A DNA stretch of 64,000 bases from Streptomyces iconiensis (GTDB lineage Bacteria; Actinomycetota; Actinomycetes; Streptomycetales; Streptomycetaceae). The stretch spans positions 1 through 64,000 of the forward strand of contig NZ_JANCPR020000022.1 of the NCBI RefSeq assembly GCF_028657195.3, read 5' to 3'. Positions 17,216 to 25,707 of this stretch are shown piece after piece (the first letter of the stretch is position 1; every line of letters begins with the position of its first letter). The notes beneath the pieces were generated by a model. The model made no database searches, was not told where the DNA came from, and saw nothing but the letters and a program-made list of their open reading frames with translations. The position numbers and the translations under genes are program-made.

Positions 17216-17625
17216 GCGAGAAGCTGACGAAGACCGCCCTCACCCCCTCGACGCACACCACCCCGCCCGCGAAGTTCTCGCACGGCGTGCGCAAGGGGAA
17301 CATCCTCCAGGTCGCGGGGCAGGTCGGGTTCGGGCCCGCCGTCGAAGGACAGGCACCGAAGCCGGTGGGCCCCGGCCTGCGCGAGCAGACCCTCCAGACG
17401 CTGGCCAACGTCCAGGCGATCCTGGAGGAGGGCGGCGCCTCCTGGGAGGACGTCATGATGCTCCGCGTCTTCCTGACGGACACCGGGCACTTCGCCGAGT
17501 TCAACGAGATCTACAACGAGTTCTTCGCCGACCTGGTGGAGGCGCCCTCAGCCCGTACGACCGTGTACGTCGGTCTCCCCGCCGGTCTCCTCGTCGAGAT
17601 CGACGCGCTCGCCGTCCTCGGCTGA
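17212..17625 (+). CDS. RidA (YjgF/L-PSP) family enamine/imine deaminase
   Basis: The 137-residue protein has the hallmark C-terminal sequence SARTTVYVGLPAGLLVEIDALA, whose Arg holds the substrate carboxylate in RidA. RidA hydrolyses reactive 2-aminoacrylate and related imines released by PLP dehydratases. Its position next to a PLP amino acid deaminase block makes that role likely here. It is translationally coupled to the IclR gene. Confidence 0.92.
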   Translation: MSEKLTKTALTPSTHTTPPAKFSHGVRKGNILQVAGQVGFGPAVEGQAPKPVGPGLREQTLQTLANVQAILEEGGASWEDVMMLRVFLTDTGHFAEFNEIYNEFFADLVEAPSARTTVYVGLPAGLLVEIDALAVLG

Positions 17626-17781
17626 GCACTCCCACCCTTCCCCCAGCCTTCGGCCGGGAGGTGCCCCCACCTCCCGGGCCCGGGCGCGTTCCGGGCTGCG
17701 GGTCCGGGCGCGTTCCGGCCCCCGGCCTGGAGCCGCTCCGGACCCCACGTCCGGTCCCGCTCCGGACCCCGCTCCACAAGG

Positions 17782-17814
17782 GCCGGACCGGGCTGTTCTC
17801 CAGCCCGGTCCGGC
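17782..17814. terminator. perfect 14-bp hairpin
   Basis: GCCGGACCGGGCTG (17782-17795), loop TTCTC, CAGCCCGGTCCGGC (17801-17814). It lies between ridA and the GntP gene in a 290-base gap rich in short GTCCGG/CCGGAC repeats (17670-17780). No T-run follows, so termination, mRNA stabilisation or attenuation are all possible. Confidence 0.6.
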
Positions 17815-17916
17815 AACTGAAGAGCGACGGCGCCCGAACGGAAGCTTGGGGACATCTCCGTCCCGCGCACAGCGCGGACAGGGGCTCAATCCGGCTTGGA
17901 AACAACGAGGTTCCCC

Positions 17917-19377
17917 ATGCTGCTTGCCGCTGAAACGCCGCCCCACACGGGCGGCCTGCTCGCGCTCATACCCGGGACCGGGGGTCTGCTGACCGTCGCC
18001 GCCCTCGGGATCGTTCTGCTGCTGGTCCTGATCATCAAGGTCCGCATCCAGCCCTTCGTCGCACTGCTCGCGGTGTCGATCGCGGTGGGGCTGGGTGCGG
18101 GCCTCTCCGTCACCGAACTGTTCGGCACCGTCCAGAAGTCCGACGCCGTCTCCATGATCGAGTCGGGCATGGGCGGGATTCTCGGCCACGTCGCGATCAT
18201 CATCGGCCTGGGCACCATGCTCGGCGCGATCCTGGAGGTCAGCGGTGGCGCCGAGGCGCTTTCGGCGCGGCTGCTGAACCTGTTCGGCGAGAAGCGCGCC
18301 CCGCTCGCGATGGGCCTTACGGGCCTGATCTTCGGTATCCCGGTCTTCTTCGACGTCGGCATCTTCGTGCTGGCCCCGATCGTGTACGCGGCTGCCAAGC
18401 GCAGCGGCAAGTCGGTGCTGCTGTACTGCATGCCGATGCTCGCGGGTCTGTCGATGACCCACGCGTTCCTGCCGCCGCACCCAGGACCCGTCGCGGCTGC
18501 CGGGTTGCTGAAGGTGGACCTGGGCTGGGTCATCCTCATGGGCATCGTCTGTGGCGTTCCCGCCGTGCTGGCCGGCTGGGCGTACGCGGCGTGGATCGGC
18601 AAGCGGATCTTCGTCGCGGTGCCGCAGGAGATGCTGGAGGCCGTCGAGGAGTCCAGGAAGGCGGTCGTCGCCGAGCAGCGGGCCAGCGGGATCGAGGGCG
18701 AGGAGAAGCCCGTCGCCGTCGGCACGGTGCTGGCCATCATCGGTACGCCGCTGGTGCTGATCCTGGCGGCCACGTTCTCCTCGATCGCGCTCGACCCTTC
18801 CACCACGCGGTCCGTCATCGAGTTCATCGGCCACCCCTTTGTCGCACTGACGGTGGCCCTGCTGCTGTCGTACTACCTGTTGGGGCTGCGCAGGGGCTGG
18901 AGCCGCAAGTCGCTGGAGACGGTCTCGACGGCCTCGCTCAAGCCGGTCGGCAACATCCTGCTGGTGGTCGGCGCCGGCGGGATCTTCGGCGCCGTGCTCC
19001 AGGGCTCCGGCGTCGCGCAGGCGCTCGCCGACGTGTTCGGGGACGCGGGCCTTCCGGTGATCGTGCTCGCGTATCTGATCTCCGTGGTGCTGCGGGTCGC
19101 GCAGGGTTCGGCGACGGTGGCCATCGTGACGACGGCGGGCATCGTGGCGCCGCTGCTGGCGGCGAGCGACCCCTCGCAGGCGCATGTCGCGCTGGTCATC
19201 ATGGCGATCTCGGCGGGCTCGATCTTCGCCTCGCATGTGAACGACGGCGGATTCTGGATGGTCGCGAAGTACTTCGGCATCTCCGAGCGGGACACCCTGA
19301 AGTCCTGGACGGTGCTGGAGTCCGTGCTCTCGGTCGCCGGCTTCGCGGTGGCGGCGCTGGTGAGCATCGTCGTCTAG
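17917..19377 (+). CDS. GntP-family gluconate:H+ symporter
   Basis: The 486-residue inner-membrane permease has about 12-14 helices. MLAGLSMTHAFLPPHPGPVAAAGLLKVDLGWVI is the GntP signature region (the His-Ala-Phe-x-Pro-Pro-His-Pro-Gly core), and RVAQGSATVAIVTTAGIVAPLL and ISAGSIFASHVNDGGFWMV are conserved. It imports gluconate or a related sugar acid, which would feed the KDG-type kinase. ATG 17917 is preferred over TTG 17896 because GAGG lies 6 bases upstream. It has its own terminator. Confidence 0.95.
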   Translation: MLLAAETPPHTGGLLALIPGTGGLLTVAALGIVLLLVLIIKVRIQPFVALLAVSIAVGLGAGLSVTELFGTVQKSDAVSMIESGMGGILGHVAIIIGLGTMLGAILEVSGGAEALSARLLNLFGEKRAPLAMGLTGLIFGIPVFFDVGIFVLAPIVYAAAKRSGKSVLLYCMPMLAGLSMTHAFLPPHPGPVAAAGLLKVDLGWVILMGIVCGVPAVLAGWAYAAWIGKRIFVAVPQEMLEAVEESRKAVVAEQRASGIEGEEKPVAVGTVLAIIGTPLVLILAATFSSIALDPSTTRSVIEFIGHPFVALTVALLLSYYLLGLRRGWSRKSLETVSTASLKPVGNILLVVGAGGIFGAVLQGSGVAQALADVFGDAGLPVIVLAYLISVVLRVAQGSATVAIVTTAGIVAPLLAASDPSQAHVALVIMAISAGSIFASHVNDGGFWMVAKYFGISERDTLKSWTVLESVLSVAGFAVAALVSIVV

Positions 19378-19409
19378 GCCATCAAGCGGAACCAAAAGCT
19401 CCAACTCCC

Positions 19410-19442
19410 GCCCCCGGAATCGCACTTGCCGATTCCGGGGGC
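19410..19442 (+). terminator. terminator of the GntP gene
   Basis: GCCCCCGGAATCG (19410-19422), loop CACTTGC, CGATTCCGGGGGC (19430-19442): a perfect 13-bp stem followed by GCTCTTGT. Confidence 0.8.
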
Positions 19443-19526
19443 GCTCTTGTGGCTGAACCTCATCTGGCCCAAGAATGCACGGCGTCAGACCGAAAAGACC
19501 TTCGGTAACAAGAGAGGAACCCCCAC

Positions 19527-20441
19527 ATGAAAAGACCTCTCGTCGGCTCTCTCGCCACGGCGCTCTTCGGAGCCGCCGCGCTCGCGGGCATCGCCGCCGC
19601 TCCCGCCGCAGCCGCCACCAGCGGTACGGCCACAGCCGCCACCAGCAACGCGGTCACCGCAGGCGGTACGGCCGCCGGCACGACGGCGCCGAACAAGGCG
19701 CCCGCTGCGGCGCCCTCGTTCGAGGGCACGGTCGCGCTGAGCAACTGCTCCGGCTCCGTGGTCAAGATGCCCGAGTCGCAGCCGGGCGACCCGGCACTGG
19801 TGCTCTCGAACGGTCACTGTCTCGAAGAGGGCATGCCCGAGCCCGGCAAGGTCATCACCGACCAGCCGTCCAACCGCAGCTTCACGGTGCTGAAGGCGGA
19901 CGGCAGCAACGCGGGCACCGTGCGGGCCACGAAGATCGCCTACGCGACGATGACCGACACCGACGTCTCGCTCTACGAGGTCGGCTCGACCTACGAGCAG
20001 ATCGAGTCGAAGTTCGGCGTCAAGGCGCTGGAGGTCGAGGCTGCCCACCCCACGCAGGGCAACGCCATCACCGTCGTCTCCGGCTACTGGAAGGAGACGT
20101 ACGGCTGCGCCATAGACGGCTTCGCGCACCAGCTGAAGGAAGACGGCTGGACGATGAAGGACTCGATCCGCTACACCGCCGACTGCCGGACCAAGGGCGG
20201 TACTTCGGGCTCGCCGGTCGTCGATGACGCCTCCGGCAAGGTCGTCGGTGTGAACAACACGCGGAACGAGAACGGCGAGGAATGCACCCTGAACAACCCT
20301 TGTGAGGTGGACGAGAACGGCAACACCACCGTTCACGAGGGCATCGGCTACGGCCAGCAGACCTACATCATCACGCCGTGCGTGGGAGCGGGCAGCAAGA
20401 TCGACCTCAGCCGTGAGGGCTGCACTCTCCCCAAGCCGTAA
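19527..20441 (+). CDS. secreted trypsin-like serine protease (S1 fold), copy 1
   Basis: The 304-residue exported protein has a Sec signal peptide (residues 1-30, ending AAPAAAA), an Ala/Thr-rich linker to ~65, then a chymotrypsin-fold domain. The triad is visible: His97 in LVLSNGHCLEE, Asp146 in MTDTDVSLYE, Ser227 in TKGGTSGSPVVDD. Cys73/98 and later pairs suggest disulfides. It has no proregion of the alpha-lytic type. A paralogue follows directly. The ribosome site AGAGAGG precedes ATG 19527. Function: probably an extracellular protease, substrate unknown. Confidence 0.88.
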   Translation: MKRPLVGSLATALFGAAALAGIAAAPAAAATSGTATAATSNAVTAGGTAAGTTAPNKAPAAAPSFEGTVALSNCSGSVVKMPESQPGDPALVLSNGHCLEEGMPEPGKVITDQPSNRSFTVLKADGSNAGTVRATKIAYATMTDTDVSLYEVGSTYEQIESKFGVKALEVEAAHPTQGNAITVVSGYWKETYGCAIDGFAHQLKEDGWTMKDSIRYTADCRTKGGTSGSPVVDDASGKVVGVNNTRNENGEECTLNNPCEVDENGNTTVHEGIGYGQQTYIITPCVGAGSKIDLSREGCTLPKP

Positions 20442-20561
20442 CGGCCCGTAAGGGCGGTTGGGCAGCGCTGTAGGGATGCAGCGCCGCGGCGTCGGCACCG
20501 TACCGCTGTATCTCCGCAGCCTGTGGCTCCACAGGCTGTATCTCCACAGAATGAGGAGTCC

Positions 20562-21437
20562 ATGAGAAAGCCCCTCGTCAGTACGCTCGCCGCCGCGCTC
20601 TTCGGCGCGGCGGCGCTGGCCGGCATAGCAGCGAGCCCGGCGGCAGCCGCACCCGCGAAGCCGGCCGCCCCGGCCGCGCAGTCGGCCGCTCACCACAAGA
20701 CGCCGAGCTTCGAGGGGACGGTGGCGCTCAGCAACTGTTCGGGCTCCGTCGTCAAGCTCAGGAACTCGAAGGAGACCGACCCCGCCCTGGTGCTCTCCAA
20801 CGGGCACTGCCTCCAGGAGGGCATGCCGGGCGCGGGCGAGGTCATCGTCAACAAGAAGACCAGCCGCGACTTCACGCTGCTCAACGCCGACGGCAGCGAC
20901 GCCGGGAAGATCCACTCCGACAAGATCGCCTACGCGACGATGACGGACACCGACATCTCGCTGTACGAGGCCACCTCCACGTACAAGGAGATCAAGCAGA
21001 AGCACGGCATCAAGGCGCTGAAGCTGGACGCGCAGCACCCGCGCCAGGGCCGGGACATCACCGTCGTCTCCGGCTACTGGAAGGAGAAGTTCGGCTGCTC
21101 GGTCGACGGCTTCGCGTACCAGCTGAAGGAGGCGGACTGGACCTGGAAGGACTCCATCCGCTACACGATGGACTGCCAGACCAAGGGCGGCACCTCCGGC
21201 TCCCCGGTCATCGACAACCGCACCGGCAAGGTCGTGGGTGTGAACAACACCCACAACGAGGACGGCGAGAAGTGCACGCTGAACAACCCGTGTGAGGTGG
21301 ACAAGAAGGGCAACGTCAGCGTCCGCCACCTGAACGCCTACGGCCAGCAGACCTACCTGATCACCTCCTGCTTCGGCAAGGGCAACCAGGTCAACCTCAA
21401 GGCGTACGGCTGCGTGCTGCCGCGCCCCAAGGTGTGA
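20562..21437 (+). CDS. secreted trypsin-like serine protease (S1 fold), copy 2
   Basis: The 291-residue protein is a clear tandem paralogue of the preceding gene. It has a signal peptide to ~30, a shorter linker, and the triad His82, Asp131 and Ser212 in identical motifs. The mature domains are highly similar (e.g. ITVVSGYWKE; GVNNT; NNPCEVD), while linkers and charge differ: this copy is richer in Lys and Arg in the mature part. The start at 20562 follows GAGGAG. The 120-base gap between copies holds short repeats of CTGTATCTCC-type sequence. A strong hairpin follows. Confidence 0.88.
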   Translation: MRKPLVSTLAAALFGAAALAGIAASPAAAAPAKPAAPAAQSAAHHKTPSFEGTVALSNCSGSVVKLRNSKETDPALVLSNGHCLQEGMPGAGEVIVNKKTSRDFTLLNADGSDAGKIHSDKIAYATMTDTDISLYEATSTYKEIKQKHGIKALKLDAQHPRQGRDITVVSGYWKEKFGCSVDGFAYQLKEADWTWKDSIRYTMDCQTKGGTSGSPVIDNRTGKVVGVNNTHNEDGEKCTLNNPCEVDKKGNVSVRHLNAYGQQTYLITSCFGKGNQVNLKAYGCVLPRPKV

Positions 21438-21493
21438 CCCGGTAACGGCGCGCCCCCCAGGGCGCGTTGAGACGTGAGGGCACGCACAACGAC

Positions 21494-21533
21494 GGACGCC
21501 CCCGGACGGCGTGAGCCGCTTCCGGGGGCGTCC
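21494..21533. terminator. bidirectional terminator
   Basis: GGACGCCCCCGGA (21494-21506) and TCCGGGGGCGTCC (21521-21533) form a perfect 13-bp stem with a 14-base loop between the convergent protease and chitinase genes. The remainder of 21534-21678 has no gene. Confidence 0.8.
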
Positions 21534-21678
21534 TGCTCGTACGGGGCGGTGGGGTAGGTACCCCGCACGGGTCCGCGTCGGTCGCCGGTGACGTCCGCCA
21601 CGTCCGCCGCAGTGCGTGCGGCGTGCGCGGCGTACGGGACGTACGCGGTGTACGGGAACCGCGGGCCTGCGGCGGCCT

Positions 21679-22734
21679 CTACGGGAGGCCGTGCACGTGG
21701 GGTCCCACGGTGCCGGACCACTTGTCGCCGCCGGCAGCGTCCCAGGCTGTTGACCAGGCCATCGCGCCGCGGATGCCGGGCCACTTCTCCTCGGGTGTGA
21801 AGCTGCCGCAGCTCTCGCCCTTGGCCAGGCAGTCGAGCGCGTTGTTGACCACGCCAGGGTCGACGTATCCGGAACCGGCCGCCTGCGGGGACGCGGGGGT
21901 GCCCAGGCCGACCTGTGAGGGGTCGAGGCCGCCCTTGATCTGGGTGCAGGCGAGCGCCGTGAGGAAGTCGACGGTGCCGGAGGAGTAGACCTTCCCGTCG
22001 CAGCCGTTCATCGAACCGCTGTTGTAGTACTGCATGTTGACGACCGTCAGAAAGCTCTTGATGTTGAGGGCCGTCTTGAAGTACTCGTTCTGCGGCGACT
22101 GCATGTCCACGGTCTGCGGCGCCATCGTCACCACGACATCGCTCTTCGCCGCGTGGATGGCCTCCAGGGCCTTGGTCATGTAGGTCGCGTCGAGGCCGTT
22201 CTCCAGGTCGATGTCGACGCCGTCGAAGCCGTACTCGTCCATCAGGCCGACGATGGACTTGGCGAAGGCGTCGGCCGAGGCGTCGTCGCTGACGGAGACC
22301 GCGCCCTTCTCACCGCCGACCGAGATGATCACGGACTTGCCCGCTGCCTGCTTGGCCGCGACATCCTTCTTGAACTGCTCCTCGGTGTAGTTGAGGGCCG
22401 GGTCGACGGTGAAGTCCACCTGACCTGGCGATCCGGTGGCGTCGGCGAAGGCGACCGCGATGATGTCGTAGTCGTCCTGGACCTCGGCGACCGTCTGGAC
22501 CTTGGCGCCGTTGTCGAAGTTCTGCCAGTACCCGGTGACCGCGTGCGCCGGCACCTGTGAGGCGCCCACACGGGGTCCGGGGCTCTGCCGCTCGGCCACG
22601 GCGCCGCTCTCCGGCGTACCGGCGTTCGCCGTTCCGAAGGCGAACAGGCCCGAGGCCGCCAAGGCACCGGCGGCCAGGCCGACGAGTGCGCGGGCGCGGA
22701 AGGTGCGGGGGGATCGGGATCTTTCACGTGCCAC
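21679..22734 (-). CDS. secreted GH18 chitinase
   Basis: The 351-residue exported enzyme has a signal peptide at ~1-40 (FRARALVGLAAGALAASGLF), then a single GH18 barrel. YGFDGVDIDLENG is the DxxDxDxE motif with the catalytic acid Glu178; SVIISVGGE is the conserved second strand; AMAWSTAWD is the C-terminal Trp strand. It hydrolyses beta-1,4-GlcNAc polymers. There is no carbohydrate-binding module, so it is a small catalytic-only form. The start is GTG 22734 with GGAGG 5 bases upstream. A DasR-type dre site in the promoter indicates control by GlcNAc. Confidence 0.94.
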   Translation of the reverse strand: MARERSRSPRTFRARALVGLAAGALAASGLFAFGTANAGTPESGAVAERQSPGPRVGASQVPAHAVTGYWQNFDNGAKVQTVAEVQDDYDIIAVAFADATGSPGQVDFTVDPALNYTEEQFKKDVAAKQAAGKSVIISVGGEKGAVSVSDDASADAFAKSIVGLMDEYGFDGVDIDLENGLDATYMTKALEAIHAAKSDVVVTMAPQTVDMQSPQNEYFKTALNIKSFLTVVNMQYYNSGSMNGCDGKVYSSGTVDFLTALACTQIKGGLDPSQVGLGTPASPQAAGSGYVDPGVVNNALDCLAKGESCGSFTPEEKWPGIRGAMAWSTAWDAAGGDKWSGTVGPHVHGLP

Positions 22735-22791
22735 AACTGCCTCCGATGTGGGGGGACAAGGGGAGGTGGGTGGTGCCTGTGCGTCGTACAA

Positions 22792-22818
22792 CGTGGTCCA
22801 GACCAATCGGGTTGTCAA
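22792..22818 (-). promoter_or_regulatory. chitinase promoter with DasR-responsive element
   Basis: TGGTCCAGACCA (22794-22805) is a perfect dre core and matches the 12-base element known from Streptomyces chi promoters. TTGACA (complement of 22813-22818) supplies a -35 box just upstream on the minus strand, so DasR would sit between -35 and -10. Confidence 0.85.
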
Positions 22819-22963
22819 GACCTCTGACGGTCCCGGCGCCCCCACGGGCGCGCTTCCCGGCGATGCGCGCCCTCTTGTGCTGATCGGGTCCAGGCGGTTA
22901 CATGCCCGGGCGGTGCACACCGCGTGAACTGCGTATCCCTGCGTACGGCGGAGGCACCACGGC

Positions 22964-24271
22964 ATGTCAGCGGAGAACGCCACACCCGACCGGGCCGACG
23001 GATTCAACCCGCCCACCCGCAAGCCCAGTTGGAAGATGATCGGCCCCGGCATGGTCGTCGCGGCGACGGGCGTAGGCGCCGGGGACCTCGTCGCGACGCT
23101 CATCGCGGGCAGCAAGTTCGGCTACACCCTGCTGTGGGCGGCCGTCATCGGATGCATCGTCAAGATCGCACTCGCCGAGGCCACCGGGCGCTGGCACCTG
23201 GCGACGGGCCGCACCATATTCGACGGCTGGCGCAGCCTCGGCCCCTGGACGACGGTCTACTTCGCGATCTACGTCGTCATCTGGGGTTTCGTCTACGGCG
23301 CCACCGCCATGTCCTCCTCCGCCCTGCCGCTCCAGGCGCTCTTCCCCGAGGTGATGCCGCTCAAGGTGTGGGCGATCATCACCGGGCTCATCGGGCTGCT
23401 GTTCGTATGGACCAACCGGTACGCCATCGTCGAGAAGATCATGATGGTCTTCGTCGGCGTCATGTTCGTGGTCGTCGTCTACGTCGCCGTTCGCGTCTCG
23501 CCCGACCTCGGCAACGCGTTCGCCGGGCTGCTGCCCACGCTCCCGGCCGGCTCGATGATCTACACGCTCGGCCTCATCGGCGGCGTCGGCGGCACCATCA
23601 CCATGGCGGCCTACGGGTACTGGATCAACGCCAAGGGATGGACCGACAGCGGCTGGATGAAGATGATGCGGCTCGACAACCGCGTCGCCTACGCCACCAC
23701 CGGCATCTTCGTGATCGCCATGCTCATCGTCGGCGCCGAGATGCTGCACTCCTCGCAGATGGCGCTGGCCAGCGGCGACAAGGGGCTCCTCGACCTCGAC
23801 AAGGTGCTGGAGAAGCGCTTCGGTGAGTTCACGGCCAAGCTCTTCCTCATCGGCTTCTTCTCCGCCTCCTTCTCCTCCCTGGTGGGCGTCTGGCACGGCG
23901 TGAGCCTGATGTTCGCCGACTTCGTCGAACGGATCAGGGCCGCGCGGGTGGGCGCTTCCGACGCGGGAGCGCTGGAGGTCGCACGGGGCGACCGCGAACG
24001 CTCCGCCCCCTTCCGGGGCTACCTCCTGTGGCTCACCTTCCCGCCCATGGCCCTCCTCTGGCTCGACGAACCCTTCGGCCTCGTCATCGCCTACGGAGTC
24101 CTCGGCGCCTTCTTCATGCCCTTCCTCGCCACCACCCTCGTCTGGCTCCTCAACACCTCCCGCACACCCCGCGAATGGCGCAACGGCTGGATCAGCAACA
24201 CCCTGCTCATCACCTCCGGCGTCCTGTTCCTCGTCCTGTGCATCGAGGAACTACGCGACCTCCCCTGGTGA
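22964..24271 (+). CDS. Nramp-fold transporter, non-canonical
   Basis: The 435-residue membrane protein aligns by eye to the Nramp family: GPGMVVAATGVGAGDLVATLIAGSKFGYTLLWAAV is helix 1 and GGVGGTITMAAYGYWI is helix 6. But the metal-binding DPGN motif of helix 1 is VGAGD here and the MPH of helix 6 is ITMAA, so Mn/Fe transport cannot be assumed; a different cation or small solute is likely. About 11 helices are visible. ATG 22964 follows GGAGG. It is divergent from the chitinase gene, with separate promoters, and is followed by a terminator. Confidence 0.82.
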   Translation: MSAENATPDRADGFNPPTRKPSWKMIGPGMVVAATGVGAGDLVATLIAGSKFGYTLLWAAVIGCIVKIALAEATGRWHLATGRTIFDGWRSLGPWTTVYFAIYVVIWGFVYGATAMSSSALPLQALFPEVMPLKVWAIITGLIGLLFVWTNRYAIVEKIMMVFVGVMFVVVVYVAVRVSPDLGNAFAGLLPTLPAGSMIYTLGLIGGVGGTITMAAYGYWINAKGWTDSGWMKMMRLDNRVAYATTGIFVIAMLIVGAEMLHSSQMALASGDKGLLDLDKVLEKRFGEFTAKLFLIGFFSASFSSLVGVWHGVSLMFADFVERIRAARVGASDAGALEVARGDRERSAPFRGYLLWLTFPPMALLWLDEPFGLVIAYGVLGAFFMPFLATTLVWLLNTSRTPREWRNGWISNTLLITSGVLFLVLCIEELRDLPW

Positions 24272-24308
24272 CCCCGGCACCGGCGCGCCCCGGCACCCCG
24301 GGAGCGAG

Positions 24309-24332
24309 TGAGCCCGCCTTTCGGCGGGCTCA
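24309..24332. terminator. terminator hairpin
   Basis: TGAGCCCGCC, loop TTTC, GGCGGGCTCA: a perfect 10-bp stem after the Nramp-fold gene and facing the end of the Rpn-like pair. Confidence 0.75.
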
Positions 24333-24409
24333 TGGTCAGTCCTCGGCGAGCGTCTCGACGCCCCCTTCACCGAAGAGGCCGTCGGGGAGTGCGAGGGATC
24401 CCGCTTGCT

Positions 24410-24715
24410 TCATCCACTGGTCGAGTTGCCGGCCTCCGTCTTATCCGCACCGTCCAACAATTCGTCGGCGTGCGTGACGGTCATGGCGCGCTTGACCCAG
24501 TGGTCGAGTTGGTCTGGGTCGGTGCAGGCCGTGATGCGGACGCGCTGACTTTCGGTGAGAGGGATCTCCCGGTTGTCCAGGACCAGGAGCACGAACCGCG
24601 CCCGTTCTTCGGTGATGCCCTGAGCGATGCCCTTGGCGATGCCCTTGGCCTCGCCCTTGAGGAAGGTCTCTTCGACGAGCGTGCCGCGTCCGGGGAAGTA
24701 GCTTCCGTTCTTCAC
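24410..24715 (-). CDS. stand-alone copy of the Rpn-like C-terminal domain
   Basis: The 101-residue protein starts GTG 24715, overlapping the stop of the full-length gene by 4 bases (GTGA, 24712-24715), with GGAG about 8 bases upstream. It aligns without gaps to residues 215-315 of the upstream protein. The first 23 residues after the start are identical (KNGSYFPGRGTLVEETFLKG), the central Gly/Ala/Lys repeat and following helix differ, and the tail (RAMTVT, DELxDGAD, TEAGN) is conserved again. It lacks the nuclease domain. By analogy with the small C-terminal products of Rpn genes it may bind and inhibit the full-length protein. That role is inference. Confidence 0.7.
   Translation of the reverse strand: MKNGSYFPGRGTLVEETFLKGEAKGIAKGIAQGITEERARFVLLVLDNREIPLTESQRVRITACTDPDQLDHWVKRAMTVTHADELLDGADKTEAGNSTSG
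24651..24714. repeat. 64-bp repeat shared with 25001-25064
   Basis: 24651-24714 is identical to 25001-25064 (offset 350 bases). With the same offset, 24425-24500 matches 24775-24850 with a few changes, so the whole small gene is a tandem duplicate of the 3' part of the larger gene. The offset is not a multiple of three, which places the copy in another frame. Confidence 0.95.
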
Positions 24716-25707
24716 GCGTGTTCTCCGGTGTGGAGCGGGTGGTTGTGACCGTTGGGCTGCTGGGCCGGGGTCGGGTTGCCGGCCTCCGTCTCATCCGCAC
24801 CGTCCCACAACTCGTCGGTGCGGGTGACGGTCATGGCGCGTTCCACCCAGCAGGCGAGGAGGTCCAGGTCGCGGCATTCCATGATGCGGGAATGTTGGGC
24901 ATCGGTGAGGGGGATGTCGCGCAGCCTGAGAATGGCCAGAACGGCTTTCGCCTGACCTTCCGCCACGCCGCTCGCCTTGCCTTTCGCCTCGCCACTCGCT
25001 TCGCCCTTGAGGAAGGTCTCTTCGACGAGCGTGCCGCGTCCGGGGAAGTAGCTTCCGTTCTTCATGAGCGCTCTCCAGGTTTGCCGGTTCGGGGTCGGGC
25101 CGAGGCCGGATTCCAGTAGTTCGGAGTAGTACGTGAGGGACTCGTCGTCGGCTCTGCCGAGCGCGTGGGCCAGGGCCTTCAGTATGGCCGTTGCGTCCGG
25201 GTTCTTGCCATGAGTGATGGCCGCGAAGGTGGCCATCGGCAGGTCGGCCGCCGCCTCCTCCGGGTCGATGATCATCGGGACGTTTCCGGGGCCGAGGACC
25301 AGGGGGCGCACGGTGAGGGACTGCCAGTCGTCCGGTCCCAGATGGAAGGGGCCCATGGCCCACTCGGCCGTTTCCTTGTCCTGGCAGACGATCACGAGCA
25401 GGGCCGGACACTTGTTCTTTGCCTTGAGGAACGCGAGATAGTAAGCCCAGCTCGCGGCCTTGTCGCCGTCGGGGCGGCCCTGGGCCTCGATGGCGAGCAT
25501 GGTGGGGGTGCCGCCGTCGCACGGGGTGAGGCGTAGGACGCTGTCGAGGCGTCGTTCGATGGGTTTGAGTTCTGTGGCGTCCGGGGTGAGGACCTCGACG
25601 CTCGACTCTTCCGGCAGGTGGACGCCCAGCAGCCGGAAGGTGGGGGCGAGGAGCGCGGGCCGTTCCTGGAAGATCCGGTGCGCCGCCTCGTGACGGGAAG
25701 TGACCAT
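24712..25707 (-). CDS. Rpn-like PD-(D/E)XK protein (putative recombination-promoting nuclease family)
   Basis: The 331-residue soluble protein carries a PD-(D/E)XK-like core: Asp55 in RRLDSVLRL and Glu74-Ala-Gln76 in TMLAIEAQG, followed by DKAASWAYYLAFLKAK, the pattern of the Rpn/YhgA-like family. A Gly/Ala/Lys repeat (~235-250) and a C-terminal helical region follow. ATG 25707 has no ribosome site; TACGTT ends 6 bases before it, so translation may be leaderless. An internal ATG (Met215, at 25065) has GGAGAG 6 bases upstream and could yield a separate 117-residue C-terminal product. The next gene is a copy of exactly that segment. Confidence 0.7.
   Translation of the reverse strand: MVTSRHEAAHRIFQERPALLAPTFRLLGVHLPEESSVEVLTPDATELKPIERRLDSVLRLTPCDGGTPTMLAIEAQGRPDGDKAASWAYYLAFLKAKNKCPALLVIVCQDKETAEWAMGPFHLGPDDWQSLTVRPLVLGPGNVPMIIDPEEAAADLPMATFAAITHGKNPDATAILKALAHALGRADDESLTYYSELLESGLGPTPNRQTWRALMKNGSYFPGRGTLVEETFLKGEASGEAKGKASGVAEGQAKAVLAILRLRDIPLTDAQHSRIMECRDLDLLACWVERAMTVTRTDELWDGADETEAGNPTPAQQPNGHNHPLHTGEHA
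25001..25064. repeat. 64-bp repeat, second copy, at internal start
   Basis: Identical to 24651-24714. It ends at the internal ATG (25063-25065) of the full-length gene; the equivalent place in the other copy is the GTG start of the small gene. Confidence 0.95.

Noticed and set aside
19485..21329. 614-residue minus-strand frame over both proteases
   Set aside because: It exactly mirrors two secreted proteases with intact catalytic motifs; its two-fold internal similarity only reflects the tandem duplication of the real genes.
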